Of a DNA stretch of 64,000 bases, positions 14,053-25,837 are shown in pieces (the first letter of the stretch is position 1; the number at the start of each line of letters is the position of its first letter). The notes beneath the pieces are model-generated. The model did no database searches. It saw nothing but the letters and a program-made list of their open reading frames with translations, and was not told the origin of the DNA. The DNA is from Symbiodinium natans (Eukaryota; Sar; Dinophyceae; Suessiales; Symbiodiniaceae), in NCBI GenBank assembly GCA_905221605.1, contig CAJNDS010002486.1, positions 1 to 64,000 on the forward strand, in the 5' to 3' direction. Both the position numbers and the translations under genes were made by a program.

Positions 14053-17000
14053 AATTAGAGACATGTAGCACATGCAACGAAACCTTTCTCAGAGATTGAA
14101 GATTAGTAGCATTTACATAAAAAAAAAGTTGTCAGAAATTCAAGCCGGATAGCAAATGCAACGAAAGCTTCCTCAGAAGTTCAGGACATATGTAAGTTGC
14201 AAGGAAACCCTCTCCAGAAACTCAAGACTACTAGCAGTTATAGAGAAACCTGGCTCAGAAATTTCAAGCCGAATAGGGTTTTGCAACGAACCTTTCTTGT
14301 CAAATTCGAGATATGAAGCAAGTGCAACGAAACCTTCCTCAGAAAACCAAGACGAGTAGCAATTGCAACGAAACCTTCCTTAGAAATTTAAGATTTAAGA
14401 CATGTAGTAAGTGCAACGAAACCTTCCTCACAAAGCCAAACCGATTAGCAATTGCAGCCAAAACTTCCTCAGAAACTCAAGACATGTAGCAATTGTAACG
14501 AAACCTTCCTCGCCATTTCAAGACTAGTAGCGATTGTAATGAAACCTCCTTCCTCAGAAACCCAAACTAGTAGCAAATTTAGCGAAACCATACTCTTAAA
14601 TTCGAGACTTGTAGCAATTGCAACGAAACCTTCTTCAGAAATTCAAGACTAGTAGCATTTCCACAATAAAATCTTCAGAATACAAGCCGAGTAGCAATGC
14701 AACGAAACCTTCCTCAGAAGATCAGGACATGTGCAAATTGCAACGCAACCTTCCTCAGAAACTCAAGACTAGCAGCAGTTACAGAGAACGCTTTCTCAAA
14801 AAATCAAGCCAAGTAACAGTTACAACGAACCCTTCTTCACAAATTCGAGACGTATAGCAAATGCAACGAAACCTTACTCAAAAATTCAAGACGAGTTCCA
14901 ATTACAACGAACCCTTCTTCAGAAATTCAAGACATGAAATAAATGCAACAAAAACTTGCTCACCAAGTCAAAGCCGACTAGCAATTACAGCTGAACCTTC
15001 CTCCGAAAATCAAGACATGTAGCAATTGCAACGAAACCTTCCTCAGAAATTCAAGACTAGTAGAAAGCGTAACTAAACCATACTCTTAAATCCGAGACAT
15101 GTAGCAATTGCAACGAACCTTCCTCAGAAACTCAAGACTAGTAGCAGTTACAGAGAAACTTTGCTCAGAAGTTCAAACCGGATAGAAATTGCAACGAACC
15201 CTTCTGCAGAGATTCAAGCCTAGTAGCAGTTACAGAGAAACCTTGCTCAGAAACTCAAGCCGAATACAAATTGATTCGAGCCCTAATTCAGAATTTCAAG
15301 ACATGCAGCAATTGCAACGAAACTTTCCTCACAAAGACAACCCGATTCACAATTGAAGCGAAAACTTCCTCAGAAACTCAAGACATGTAGCAATTGCAAC
15401 GAAACCTTCCTTTGAAGTTCTAGACCAGTAATCATTGCAACGAACTCTTACTCCCAATTTCAAGACATATAGCAATTGCAACGAAACCTTCCTCACAAAA
15501 TCAAGCCGATTATCAATTACAGCGAAGCCTTCCTCAGAAACTCAAGACATGCAGCAAATGCAACGAAACCTTCCTCAGAAATTCATGACTAGTAGCAAAT
15601 GCACTGAAATTTTCTTCAGAAATTCCTGACTAGTAGCAAACGCAACTAATACATATTCAAAATTCAAGTCATGTACCAATTGCAATTGAACCTTCCTCAG
15701 AAATTCAAGTATCTACATAAGAAATATATTCAGAAGTTCAAGCCGAGTAGAGATTGCAACGAACCCTTCTCCATAAATTCAAGACATGCAGCCATTGCAA
15801 CGAAATCTTCCTGACAAATTCAAGATGAATAACAATTACAACGAGACCTGCCTCAGAAATTCAACACATGTAGCAATTGCAACGAAACCTTCCTCTCAAG
15901 CTCAAGCCGATTTTCAAACGCAGCGAAACCTTCCTCAAAAACTCAAGACATATGCAAATTGCAACGAAACCATCCTCAGAAATTCAAGACTAGTAGCAAT
16001 TGCAATGAAAATTTCTTCACAAATTTCTGACTAGTAGCAAACGTAACTAAGCCATACTCCCAAACTAGAGACATGTAGCACTTTTAACGAAACCTTTCTC
16101 AGAAACTAAAGACTAGTAGCATTTGCATAAAAAAATTGTCAGAAATTCAAGCCGGATAGCAAATGCAACGAAAGCTTCCTCAGAAGTTCAGGACATATGT
16201 AAGTTGCAAGGAAACCCTCTCCAGAAACTCAAGACTAGTAGCAATTATAGAGAAACCTTGCTCAGAAATTTCAAGCCGAATAGGGTTTTGCAACGAACCT
16301 TTCTTGTCAAATTCGAGATATGAAGCAAGTGCGACGAAACCTTCCTCAGAAAACCAACACGAGTAGCAATTGCAACGAAACCTTCCTCAGAAAGCCAAAC
16401 CGATTAGCAATTTCAGCCAAAACTTGCTCAGAAACTCAAGACATGTAACAATTGTAACGAAACCTTCCTCAGAAAATCAAGACTAGTAGCGATTGCAAGG
16501 AAACCTTCCTCAGAAACCCACTCTAGTAGCAAGTTTAAACCATACTCTTAAATTCGAGACTTGTACCAATTGCAACGACACCTTCTTCAGAAATTCAAGA
16601 CAAGTAGCATTTCTACAAGAAATCTTCAGAATACAAGCCGAGTAGCAATGCAACGAAACCTTCCTCAGAAGATCAGGACATGTGCAAATTGCAACGCAAC
16701 CTTCCTCAGAAACTCAAGATTAGCAACAATTACAGAGAAACCTTGCTTACAAACTCAAGCCAAGTAGCAGTTACAACGAACCCTTCTTCACAAATTCGAG
16801 ATGTATAGCAAATGCAACGAAACCTTACTCAAAATCAAGACGAGTACCAATTACAACGAACCCTTCTTCAGAAATTCAAGACATGAAACAATTGCAACAA
16901 AATAGCCCTCACCAAGTCAAAGCCGACTAGCAATTACAGCGGAACCTTCCTCACAAAATCAAGATATGTAGCAATTGCAACGAAACCTTCCTCAGAAAAT

Positions 17001-20000
17001 CAAGACTAGTAGCAATTACAATGAAACCTTTCTCAGAAATTCAAGACTACTTAGTAGAAAACGCAACTAAACCATATTCTTGATTTCGAGACATTTAGCA
17101 ATTGCAACGAACCTTCCTCAGAAACTCAAGACTAGTAGCAGTTACAGAGAAACTTTGCTCAGAAGTTCAAGCCGGATAGAAATTGCAACGAACCCTTCTG
17201 CAGAGATTCAAGCCTAGTAGCAGTTACAGAGAAATCTTGCTCAGAATTTCAGGCCGAATACAAATTGATTCGATCCCTTCTTCAGAAATTCAAGACATGT
17301 AGCAATTGCAACGAAACTTTCCTCAGAAAGCCAGACCGATTAGCAATTGCAGCGAAAACTTCCTCAGAATCTCAAGACATATAACATTTGCAACGAAACC
17401 TTCCTTTGAAGTTCAAGACCAGTAGCGATTACAACGAAATCTTCCTCAGAATTTCAAGACATATTGCAATTGCAATGAAACCTTCCTCACAAAGTCAAGC
17501 CGATTATCAATTGCAGCGAAACCTTCTTCACAAAATCAAGACGATTATCAATTGCAACGAAACCTTCCTGAAAATTTCAAGACTAGTAGCAACTGCAGCG
17601 AAACCCTCCTCAGACATTGAAGACTAGTAGTAAACGCAACTAAACCATACACTAATATTCAAGACATGTACCAATTGCAACCAAACCTTCCTCAGAAATT
17701 CAAGTATCTACATAAGAAATATACTCTTAAATTGAAGCCGAGCAGAACTTGCAACGAACCCTTCTCCAAATATTCAAGACATGTAGCAATTGCAATCCTC
17801 AGAAGAGACATATAGCAATTGAAATGAAACCTTTTCTCACAACTTGAAGCCGGTTATCAAATGCAGCGAAACCTTCCTCAGAAATTCAAGACATATGGAA
17901 ATTTCAACTAAACCTTCTTCAGAAATTCAAGACTAAAAGCATTTACATAATAACTTTCTCAGAAACTCATGCCGAGTAGCAATGCAACGAAGCTTTCCCC
18001 AGAAATTCAGGACATGTGGAAATTGCAACGAAACCTTCCTCAGAAACTCAAGATTAGTAGCAGCTACAGAGGAACCTTGCTCAGAAATTCAAAACGAGTA
18101 GAAATTGCAACGAACCCTTCTTCAGAAATTCAAGACAAGCAACAAATACAACGAAACTTTCCCCAGAAATTCAAGACGAGTAGCAATTTAAAGAAAACCT
18201 TCCTTAGAAATGTAAGGCTAGTAGCAAGTGCAATGAAACCTTCTTCAGAAATTTTAGACTAATAGCAAACGCAACTAAGCTATACTTTTAAATTCGAGAC
18301 ATATAGCAATTGCAACGAAACCCTTCCTCAGAAATTCAAGACAAGTAGCATTTACATAAAAACATTCCTCAGAAATTGAAGCCGAATGGCATTGCAACGA
18401 AACCTTCGTCAGAAGTTCAGGACATGTGCAAATCGTAACGAAAACTTTCATCAAAAATTCCAGACTAATAGTAGTTACAGAGAAAACTTGCTCAGAAATT
18501 CAAGCCGAGTAGAAATTACAACGAACTTTTCGTCAGAAATTCAAGACATGTAGCAATTGCAACGAAACGTTTCTCATAAATTCAAGATCAGTAGCAATTG
18601 CCAAGAAAACCTTCTTCAGAACTTCAAGACATCGTGCAAATGCAACGAGACCTTCCTCCCAAAGTCAAGCCGATTAGCAATTGCAGCGAAACCTTCCTCA
18701 AAAACTCAAGACATGAAATAATTGCAACGAAACGTTCCTCACAAAGTCAAGCAGATTAGCAATTGCAGCGAAACCTTCCTCAGAAACTCAAGACATGTAG
18801 CAACTGCAACGAAACCTTCCTCACAAAGTCAAGCCGATTAGCAATTGCAACGAAACCTTCCTCAGAAAATCAAATATGTAGAATTGCAACGAAACCTTCC
18901 TCAGAAATTCAAGACTAGTAGCAATTGCAATGAAACTTCCTTCATAAATTCAAGACTAATAGCAAACGCAACTGAGCCATACTCTTAAATTCGCGACATG
19001 TAGCAATTTTAACGAAATCTTCCTCACCTCAGAAAAGCTCAGGACATGTGTAAAATACAACGAAACTTTCCTCATAAATTCAAGACTAGTGGCATTTACA
19101 CAACGAAGCCTTCCTCATAAATTCAAGCCGAGTAGTAATGCAACGAAACCTTCCTGAAAAGTTCAAAACATGTGGAAAGTGTAACGAAACCTTCTCCATA
19201 AACTCAAAAGTAGTAGCAGTGAGAGAAACCTAGCTCAGAATTCAAGCCAAGTTGCAGTTACAACGAACCCTTCTTCACAAATTCAAGACATATAGCAATT
19301 GCAACCAAACCTTCCTCACAACGTCAAGTCGTTTTGCAATTGCAGCGAAGCCTTTCTCAGAAGCTCAAGGCATGTAGTAATTGTAACGAAACCTTCCTCA
19401 GAAATTCAAGACTAGTAGCGAATGCAATGCAACCTTCCTCAGAAATTCAAGACTAGTCGCAAATGCAATTGAACCATACTCTTAAATTCGAGACATGTAG
19501 CCCTTTGCAAAGAAACTTTCCTCAGAAAATCAACAAGACTTGTAGCATTTACATAAGCAGAACAACCTTAGAAAATTAAGTCGAGTAACAATGCAACGAA
19601 AACATGCTCAGAAATTCAGGCCATGTGCAAATTGTAACGAAACCTTCCTCAATTGCAACGAGACCTTCCTCAGAAACTCAAGGCATGCAGCAATTGCAAC
19701 GAAATCTTCCTCACAAAGCCAAACCGATTAGCACTTGCAGCGAAACCTTTCTCAGAAACTCAAGACATATAGCAATTGCAATGAAATCTTCCTCAGAAAT
19801 TCAAGACTACTAACGAATGCAACGAAATCTTCTTCAGAAATTCAAGACTAAAAGCAAACGTAACTAAACCATACTCTTAAATTCGAGACATGTAGCCTTT
19901 GCAAAGAAACATTCCTCAGAAACTCAAGACTAGTAGCATTTACATAACAAAACTTCTCAGAAATTCAATGCATCGAGCCCTTCTTGACAAATTCAGGACA

Positions 20001-21331
20001 TGTAGCAATTGCAACGAAACCTTCCTCAGAAATTCAAGACAAGTGTCAATTACAGAAAATCCTTGCTCAGAATCTCAAACCGAATAAAAATTATAACGAA
20101 CCTTTCTTCAGAAATTCAAGACATGTAACACTTGCAACGAAACCTTCCTCAGAAATTGAAGACGAGTAGTAATTACAAGGAAATCTTCTTCAGATTCAAG
20201 ATATGAATCAATTGCAACGAAATCTTCCTCAAAAATTGAAGTCGGTTAGTAATTACAGCAAAATCTTGCTTAGAAACTTAAGACATGAAATAATTGTAAC
20301 GAAACGTTCCTCAGAAATTCAAGGCTAATAGTAATTGCAACGAAACCTTGCTTAGAAATTCAAGACTAGAAGTAAAAACAATTAATTCATTCTCTTAAGT
20401 TCAAAATATAGCAATTGTAACGAAACCTTCCTTAGAAATTCAAGACTAGCAGCAACATTTATATAATAACAGTGCTCAGAAATTCAAGCCGAGTAGCAAG
20501 TGCAACGAACCCTTCTTCAGAATTCAAGATATAAAGCAATTGCAACGAAATCTTCCTCAGAAATTCGAGACGAATAGCAAATACAACGAGACCTTCCTCA
20601 GCAATTCAAGATATAGCAATTACAACGAAACCTTCCTCCCAAATTCAAGTCAATTATCATATACAACGAAACCTTCCTCAGAAATTCGGGATATATGCAA
20701 ATTACAACGAAATCTTCCTCGCAAAGTCAAGACTAGTAGCAATTACTTACATTCGAGACTGGTAGCAATTATAACGAAATCTTCCTCAGAAAGTCAAGAC
20801 TAATAAGAAACGCAGCTAAATCATACTCTTAAATTCGAGATATATAGCAGTTGCAACGCAATGTTTCTCAGAAATTCAATGTTAATAACATTTTCATAAT
20901 AATATTGCTCAGAATATTCAGAATATGTGGATACTATAACGAAGCCTTTCCCAGAATCTCAAAACGAATAATAAAAGCAATGAAACCTTCCTCAGAAATT
21001 CAAGACTAAGAATCATCGCAACTACACCATACTCTTAAATTCGAGACATATAACTATCACAACGAAACTTCCCCAAACCTTGCTCGAAATATCAAGACAC
21101 GTGTGATTTCCACAAAACCTTCATCCGAAAATCAAGACGAATAGCAATTACAACGAAGCCTTTCTCAGGAAGACAAGATATCTAATAAAGACAACGCAAC
21201 CTTCCTCAGATAATTTCACTTGAGAAGGCTTTTCCACCATGACCAGAAAATTAAAACTCATAGTATTTATAATGATCCTCAGAATTCAAATCGAATAGTA
21301 ATTGTAACGAAGCCTTCCTCATAAATTCAAG
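14053..21331. repeat. 41-bp satellite, degenerate monomeric flank
   Basis: The same 41-bp monomer resumes but is much more diverged, with many GACTAGTAGC, GCAACTAAACCATACTC and TTACATAA variants. Divergence and A/T content rise toward the right; by 20-21 kb monomers are recognisable only by GCAACGAAACCTTCCTCAG-like cores. No A/B dimer register is seen. Open frames here are again repeat translations. Confidence 0.93.
14131..17724. repeat. 2-kb higher-order duplication in the degenerate satellite
   Basis: The stretch 14,131-15,730 is repeated at 16,138-17,724. Anchors: GTCAGAAATTCAAGCCGGAT at 14,131 and 16,138 (offset 2,007); CGAATACAAATTGATTCGA at 15,261 and 17,255 (offset 1,994); ATCTACATAAGAAATATA at 15,711 and 17,705 (offset 1,994). 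The copies are clearly diverged, so this duplication is older than those on the left side. Confidence 0.8.
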
Positions 21332-21860
21332 TTTCCTTTCTTCGTTGGTTGCTTGGATATCCGCGTATATCCTTCTGGATCTCTTTTGGGGTATTCCCGA
21401 ATAGAAGCCTCGTGAGGATCCCAATCTTTTGCCTTTTCGGAGATTTCGTTCCGAAGATTTTTAATCCTGACGCCTGAAGGGACAAGGTTTTCCTTCGTAT
21501 TTCACAAGAGAAATCCAGAATCGAGATGAATCCAAGATCTTCTATTTTCCTTTCTCATTAAAGATATATATTAAAAATAAAATCTTGGTCCACAAATCAA
21601 GATATACGATAATTATAATTCAATCTTCCTATAAATTTCAAGATGCATAATAATTATAACGAAACCTTGCTCAGAAATTCAAGATAGATAGTATTTGCAA
21701 CCAGGTCTTCTTTTGAGATTGAAATCGAATAGTAATTATAATGAAACCTTCCTAAAAAAATCAATTTGTCATTTATATTTTCAATTGTAATATTTATAAC
21801 AAAAAAATTCTTCTAAGATTCAAGATTAGTAATGATTATAATGAAATATGAATAATCCAT
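21332..21860. other. Satellite relics with an unrelated insertion
   Basis: From about 21,332 to 21,590 the sequence is unlike the satellite (for example GTTGGTTGCTTGGATATCC). Relic monomers such as ACGAAACCTTGCTCAGAAATT then reappear around 21,660-21,760 and fade out by about 21,860. No gene is seen. Confidence 0.5.
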
Positions 21861-23390
21861 TCTTCTAGAATTTCTATAGAATTCTAGTATTTTAATATTT
21901 AGATATAAATACCATTCGCCACATTTAGAATTGACTTATATTTCCGATTCTTTCCAGATGAATCCCCTTTAGAACGAATAATAAGTATTCATTGAATTCT
22001 CTATGCCCTTTAATATTCTTATCTTCAAATTCATCCATATATTGGTAGGTCCACGAATATCCTAGATAGGTGAAACCAATGCAAGCGATTTCTACTCCTA
22101 AAAATACCAATTCAGAGCCTTCAAACCATATTTTCTCTTTGTTGCAAGACTAATCTCCAATCGTTGAAAACCCAGAAGTGGGTGACGAGTCCCGTCCGTA
22201 TCTAATATAAACGACTCATATGCCCAAAAATGTGAATTAAACAAAAGTAGATTCAGAAAATGATCATCCAATCACTGCACCGAGTATCCAATAAATTGGA
22301 TTCATTTTAGAATAAATTAATTGGCACTTTTCGAGCATAAATCTTGCGTGCCGGAAGGGGGAATTGCGAGCAGAAGACTCGAAGTTCTCCTAATCCAAAA
22401 ATGAAAGACTTCTAGATTCTTAGAGTACAAATCAAGATAATCAAGTCGTCAAATACCACGATGAAAATCACGCGGCTCCAAGCCGCCAGGCAACGCATTA
22501 AAGGCCCACCACCCCCAAATTAAATCCAAGAGCTCAGAATCGCATCTTTCCAGATTGCTCGGATCATACGCTTAGCGGTGCAAGCGACTTCTGCGCCCAA
22601 AATCACCAAGAAAAGGGGGATGATTCATTATCCAAAATAAAGAAAAAACACGCCCCAAATGAGACCAAGAAATTCAATCAACGAAAAGAATATATTTCTC
22701 TCTAATATACGCTCCAATAGCTTACGAACTACCGAAAAATTCAGATATTAAGAAGAAATATGATATGAACGATTATTCTTCCATAAAATACGAAAAAGAT
22801 TCGAAGAGAATATATATATATATATATATATTATATTTCGCCAATTCTGCAATATATAGATCCTTTCATTCGTATGAAGTGTATCAAAATCTTCTCAAAT
22901 GAAATAAAAAGAAACCCAGTATCAAAGTAAATGAAAAAATAAACGAAATCCCAAATGAGACGAGTCACGATTAAGTAAATGTACCCACCACCACCCCCAG
23001 TTAAAGGAAAACGCCAGAAAACGAGGGGTACTAAAGAAGATACAAGCTCTGAAAAAACAATGAATCCGCCCATTAGCTACGCGTAAGAAGTCGACACCGT
23101 ACAGAATGTATGTATCTTCGTCTTCACATCTCCGACATTTCGGGAACTTATTGTCCCTAAACGTACGGCTAAGTGGGCGCACTAAGTTGAGCTAAGTCAC
23201 ACCCTTCGTAATAATACGCCTCGCAACACTTGAGCTTTTTCCATGGAGAAGAAATTGAAGTAGATTGATCTCTTTCCTGCGGAATGCACGTGGAACCCAC
23301 TCCTCATTTTTTCCAACTACTAACTTGCTTATATGATTTTTAAACGAACCTTATGAATTCTCACTCACTTTATATTCTTAAATCGCAGCC
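21861..23390. other. AT-rich unassigned region
   Basis: AT-rich sequence without a recognised gene. The most protein-like frame is on the minus strand at 21,925-22,149 (no ATG before an in-frame stop; it contains ELVFLGVEIACIG). Another minus frame at 22,831-23,073 contains a Gly-rich and aromatic-rich hydrophobic run. Similar short strings recur imperfectly: GCAAGCGA-TTCT near 22,083 and 22,582; CCAAATGAGAC near 22,662 and 22,950; CACCCCCA-TTAAA near 22,510 and 22,995. This suggests old internal duplication. Organelle-derived DNA was considered but no known organelle protein was recognised. Confidence 0.4.
22810..22831. repeat. (AT)n microsatellite
   Basis: Uninterrupted alternating A/T of about 22 bp in the AT-rich region. 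Confidence 0.9.
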
Positions 23391-24105
23391 TTGTATCCAA
23401 TTTACCTTAACTATACTGCTCTCGGGAAAACTAACATGGCTCTGCCATGCCACGTGTGTCAGGTTGGCTGCGCGAAGGTTCGCTCTTGGGGTAACAACTC
23501 GAAAACTCAGCAGACAGCAGAGCTGAAATCAAGATCAAGCCCCGAGAAAACATGCGCACACAATTCTCATGCAAGGGCTTCAACATCAACCTCGAAACAA
23601 CAAAAACACACTGAAACTGTATAATTAGTCCCAGGAACCTGGTTTTGCAGCTGAGCCTTCTTCACGGGCTTTGGCTTGTAAATGTATTACTACCACCTCT
23701 TGCACCCAAGCTATACCGTCCCGAGCCACAAGACACCATGAACCGCAAATTGATCCCAAAGCCCCCCAGAAAAAAAAAATCCTGTCCTCCTCCCTTTTGG
23801 GCGGTAACACACTTACTCCGGCTAAGCCGTCTGTTCCCGTTGCAATGGCTTCTGACGAATTCGAAAGACCGAAATGTCTCACGGCTTGCAAGGGCTTCTT
23901 AAGGTTGAGGGCCAGAAATCCTCCGTCTTTTCCGTCTTTTCTCCATCGCGATCGAAGCTCAGATTGGCGACGTGCTTTGCTTCTGGGAATGCAAGCTCGT
24001 AGATGACTCTACAATGCTTTCTCCGCAGAGCCAAACTGGGTATGCAGTGCAGAAAGGTAGGCTGCAGAATAACTCTTCTTCTGTTCAATCGAATGGTGTC
24101 GCGGG
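23391..24105. other. Stretch 3' of the LicD-like gene, no gene recognised
   Basis: Base composition shifts from AT-rich to mixed. Only short frames on either strand, none with recognisable motifs. On the minus strand this is the 3' side of the LicD-like gene and may include its untranslated region. Confidence 0.4.
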
Positions 24106-24747
24106 TTATGAGCGGAACATCCATAATGGCCAGTTCCATACTAGCCAGCAACTGCATTTGTAGGGAATATGACCCCATCGAAGTGAGGGATAGCGTTGAT
24201 GTAGAAGTTCAACAGGCTTAGCAGGCCCTTGGACCATTTTCCCCGCGAGGGGCATCGATTGAGTGGGTTGAACCAACCGCGCTTCAAAATCGGAATAAGT
24301 CTTCTCAAACCAGTCACTATGGCGATGACGAGACTTGACATATCTTGCATGATCGGGATGGGTATCGTTGCGAACCAAAGTCCAAGAGAAGACATCGACT
24401 TGTACTCCTTCGTACTCCATCATTGCAGAATTGGCGCGAATTCCATACCAGTCCATCATTAATGTACTTCCAATTCTGCCTTCGTGGAGCAACGGGGCAT
24501 AGCGCCGGTCGAATGAGACATCAGCATCATAATCCCACGGAACAATATCTCCATAGTGAACAGCTCCCACCAACGTACCAAAATCCACCCAGTGGATCAC
24601 TTCGAGTTCTGTCATCAACTCATCCCATGAGTGGACCATGTACAACAATTTCTCCTTCGTCGATGACGATGTGCGACAGGGGCTCATACATTCGAGTGCC
24701 AAAGCTACTCCCACAAACATCATCACGATCATCACGATCACCATCAT
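24106..24747 (-). CDS. LicD/fukutin-family nucleotidyltransferase-fold protein
   Basis: A 213-residue product. Residues 1-19 are strongly hydrophobic (signal anchor or signal peptide), so the rest probably lies in the ER/Golgi lumen. Residues 57-67 read GTLVGAVHYGD and 70-79 read PWDYDADVSF, the hallmark of the LicD/fukutin family (PF04991), where the aspartates of W-D-x-D-x-D (here D72, D74, D76) are the presumed metal-binding and catalytic residues; all are present. A Cys/Trp-rich tail follows PVELLHQRYPSLRWGHIP, a typical family ending, so the domain looks complete. Known members transfer phosphocholine or ribitol-phosphate groups to glycans; the substrate here cannot be told. The first in-frame ATG after a stop at about 24,801 was taken as the start; an upstream exon is not excluded. 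Confidence 0.72.
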   Translation of the reverse strand: MMVIVMIVMMFVGVALALECMSPCRTSSSTKEKLLYMVHSWDELMTELEVIHWVDFGTLVGAVHYGDIVPWDYDADVSFDRRYAPLLHEGRIGSTLMMDWYGIRANSAMMEYEGVQVDVFSWTLVRNDTHPDHARYVKSRHRHSDWFEKTYSDFEARLVQPTQSMPLAGKMVQGPAKPVELLHQRYPSLRWGHIPYKCSCWLVWNWPLWMFRS

Positions 24748-25112
24748 CAGCAGTGTCCTCCATGTAAGGTGTGCCCAGTTTAATAATAGCGTGCAAATTC
24801 ATGCGAAGCTTGCGGGAAATTCTTCTGGAACCCTATTGCTTCAGGGACCCTAGAACTTCTGCGAGGTGGTTTCTGTGGGTTTATAAAAGACTGAGGTCAA
24901 TGTTTTCTAAAGTTGCCCAAAATGTGCCCTAGGTTCATTTCGGCAAGCTGTAGTCAAAACGAAGCTGCAAACTCTCAGCCCTGAGTGTTTCTCACAGTCT
25001 GAACTAATACTTATGCTAGTACTCATAGTTTTGAAACCAAGACGGTCGAGAATATTAGAAGGTGTCAATATTGAACGGGGGACCCCCGCAATTTATCCGG
25101 GTGTGACATTAT
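24748..25112. other. Spacer between LicD-like gene and Hint-gene array
   Basis: No coding frame of note. It contains the region upstream of the LicD-like gene on the minus strand and the left edge of the truncated Hint-gene copy. TATA-like or other promoter signals could not be identified with confidence. Confidence 0.4.
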
Positions 25113-25268
25113 CTAACAGGTACCGTTCCTCCGGTTCTGCCCTCTCGGGCCGGTGGAGTGCCGTTGCTGCAGCAGCTTGGCCCCAGCTGCAGTCTGCGGT
25201 GTAGAGCACTGGTCTGAAGATTCTGAAGCTGAGGCCGCCACAATGCAGAGAGGCATGAGGCGCATCAT
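25113..25268 (-). pseudogene. 5' fragment of a Hint-protein gene (copy 0)
   Basis: Only the first 40 or so codons of the tandem gene are present: start, hydrophobic signal region and the segment ending LLQQRHST. At about 25,140 the match to the other copies stops and unrelated sequence follows (GGTTCTGCCCTCTCGGGCC on the plus strand), giving a short foreign tail and a stop. Its 5' flank (to about 25,790) is as well conserved as in the full units. The array therefore ends here by truncation of the most downstream unit. Confidence 0.75.
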
Positions 25269-25837
25269 GGCGCCAACGGTAAGGAAAGAACGAAAGTGGA
25301 GAATGCTTCGAGGCTTCGTGGCTTCGTGGCTCGGCTGAGGGAAAGACACCATGTCCAGTGCATGCGATCCAACAAGGAACGCACCAACATCAGCTGGCGA
25401 TGCACAAAATGTTGCATGTGCACAGCAACAGTGGCAACAGCAGCTCTCACTTGGCTGCAAGAAGTGCTTCGCTCCTGATGTAGGATCTTGTTGCCATGCG
25501 CAAAGAGAAGGACCTTCATGGCAGGCAAAGATACTTTTCCCCTCGTGCAGGTGAAGAACGCCTGTTCACACGAGACTTCCAACAAGTGATTCTCAAGGTA
25601 TCTCTGGAAGCTGAGATGACATCATAGCACGGCGTAAGCTAACATCAAGACATCTTCCCGGAGAAGCGCCTGGTATGGTGGTCGCCAGAAACTCCTGCGA
25701 ACAAGTTGGGAGAACTTCCTCATAGGAACACGATGGCAGGCATATGGCAGCAGTCGCAGCGTTTTTAGACTGTCAACGTAGGGCGGCGTGTGTCAGCATA
25801 TGTCACCATACATAGCGTGCTCGGCACGCATGGCACG

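Noticed and set aside
1..21000. Dozens of open frames of 60-144 codons with MQRNLLQEFKTSSNCNETF-like peptides, which look like a repeat-protein family
   Set aside because: They are translations of the 41-bp satellite. Three monomers equal 123 nt, so a 41-residue peptide period arises automatically, similar peptides occur in other frames, and stops recur in each monomer.
21861..23390. Organelle DNA insertion
   Set aside because: AT-rich and with hydrophobic frames, but no known mitochondrial or plastid protein, tRNA or rRNA could be recognised.
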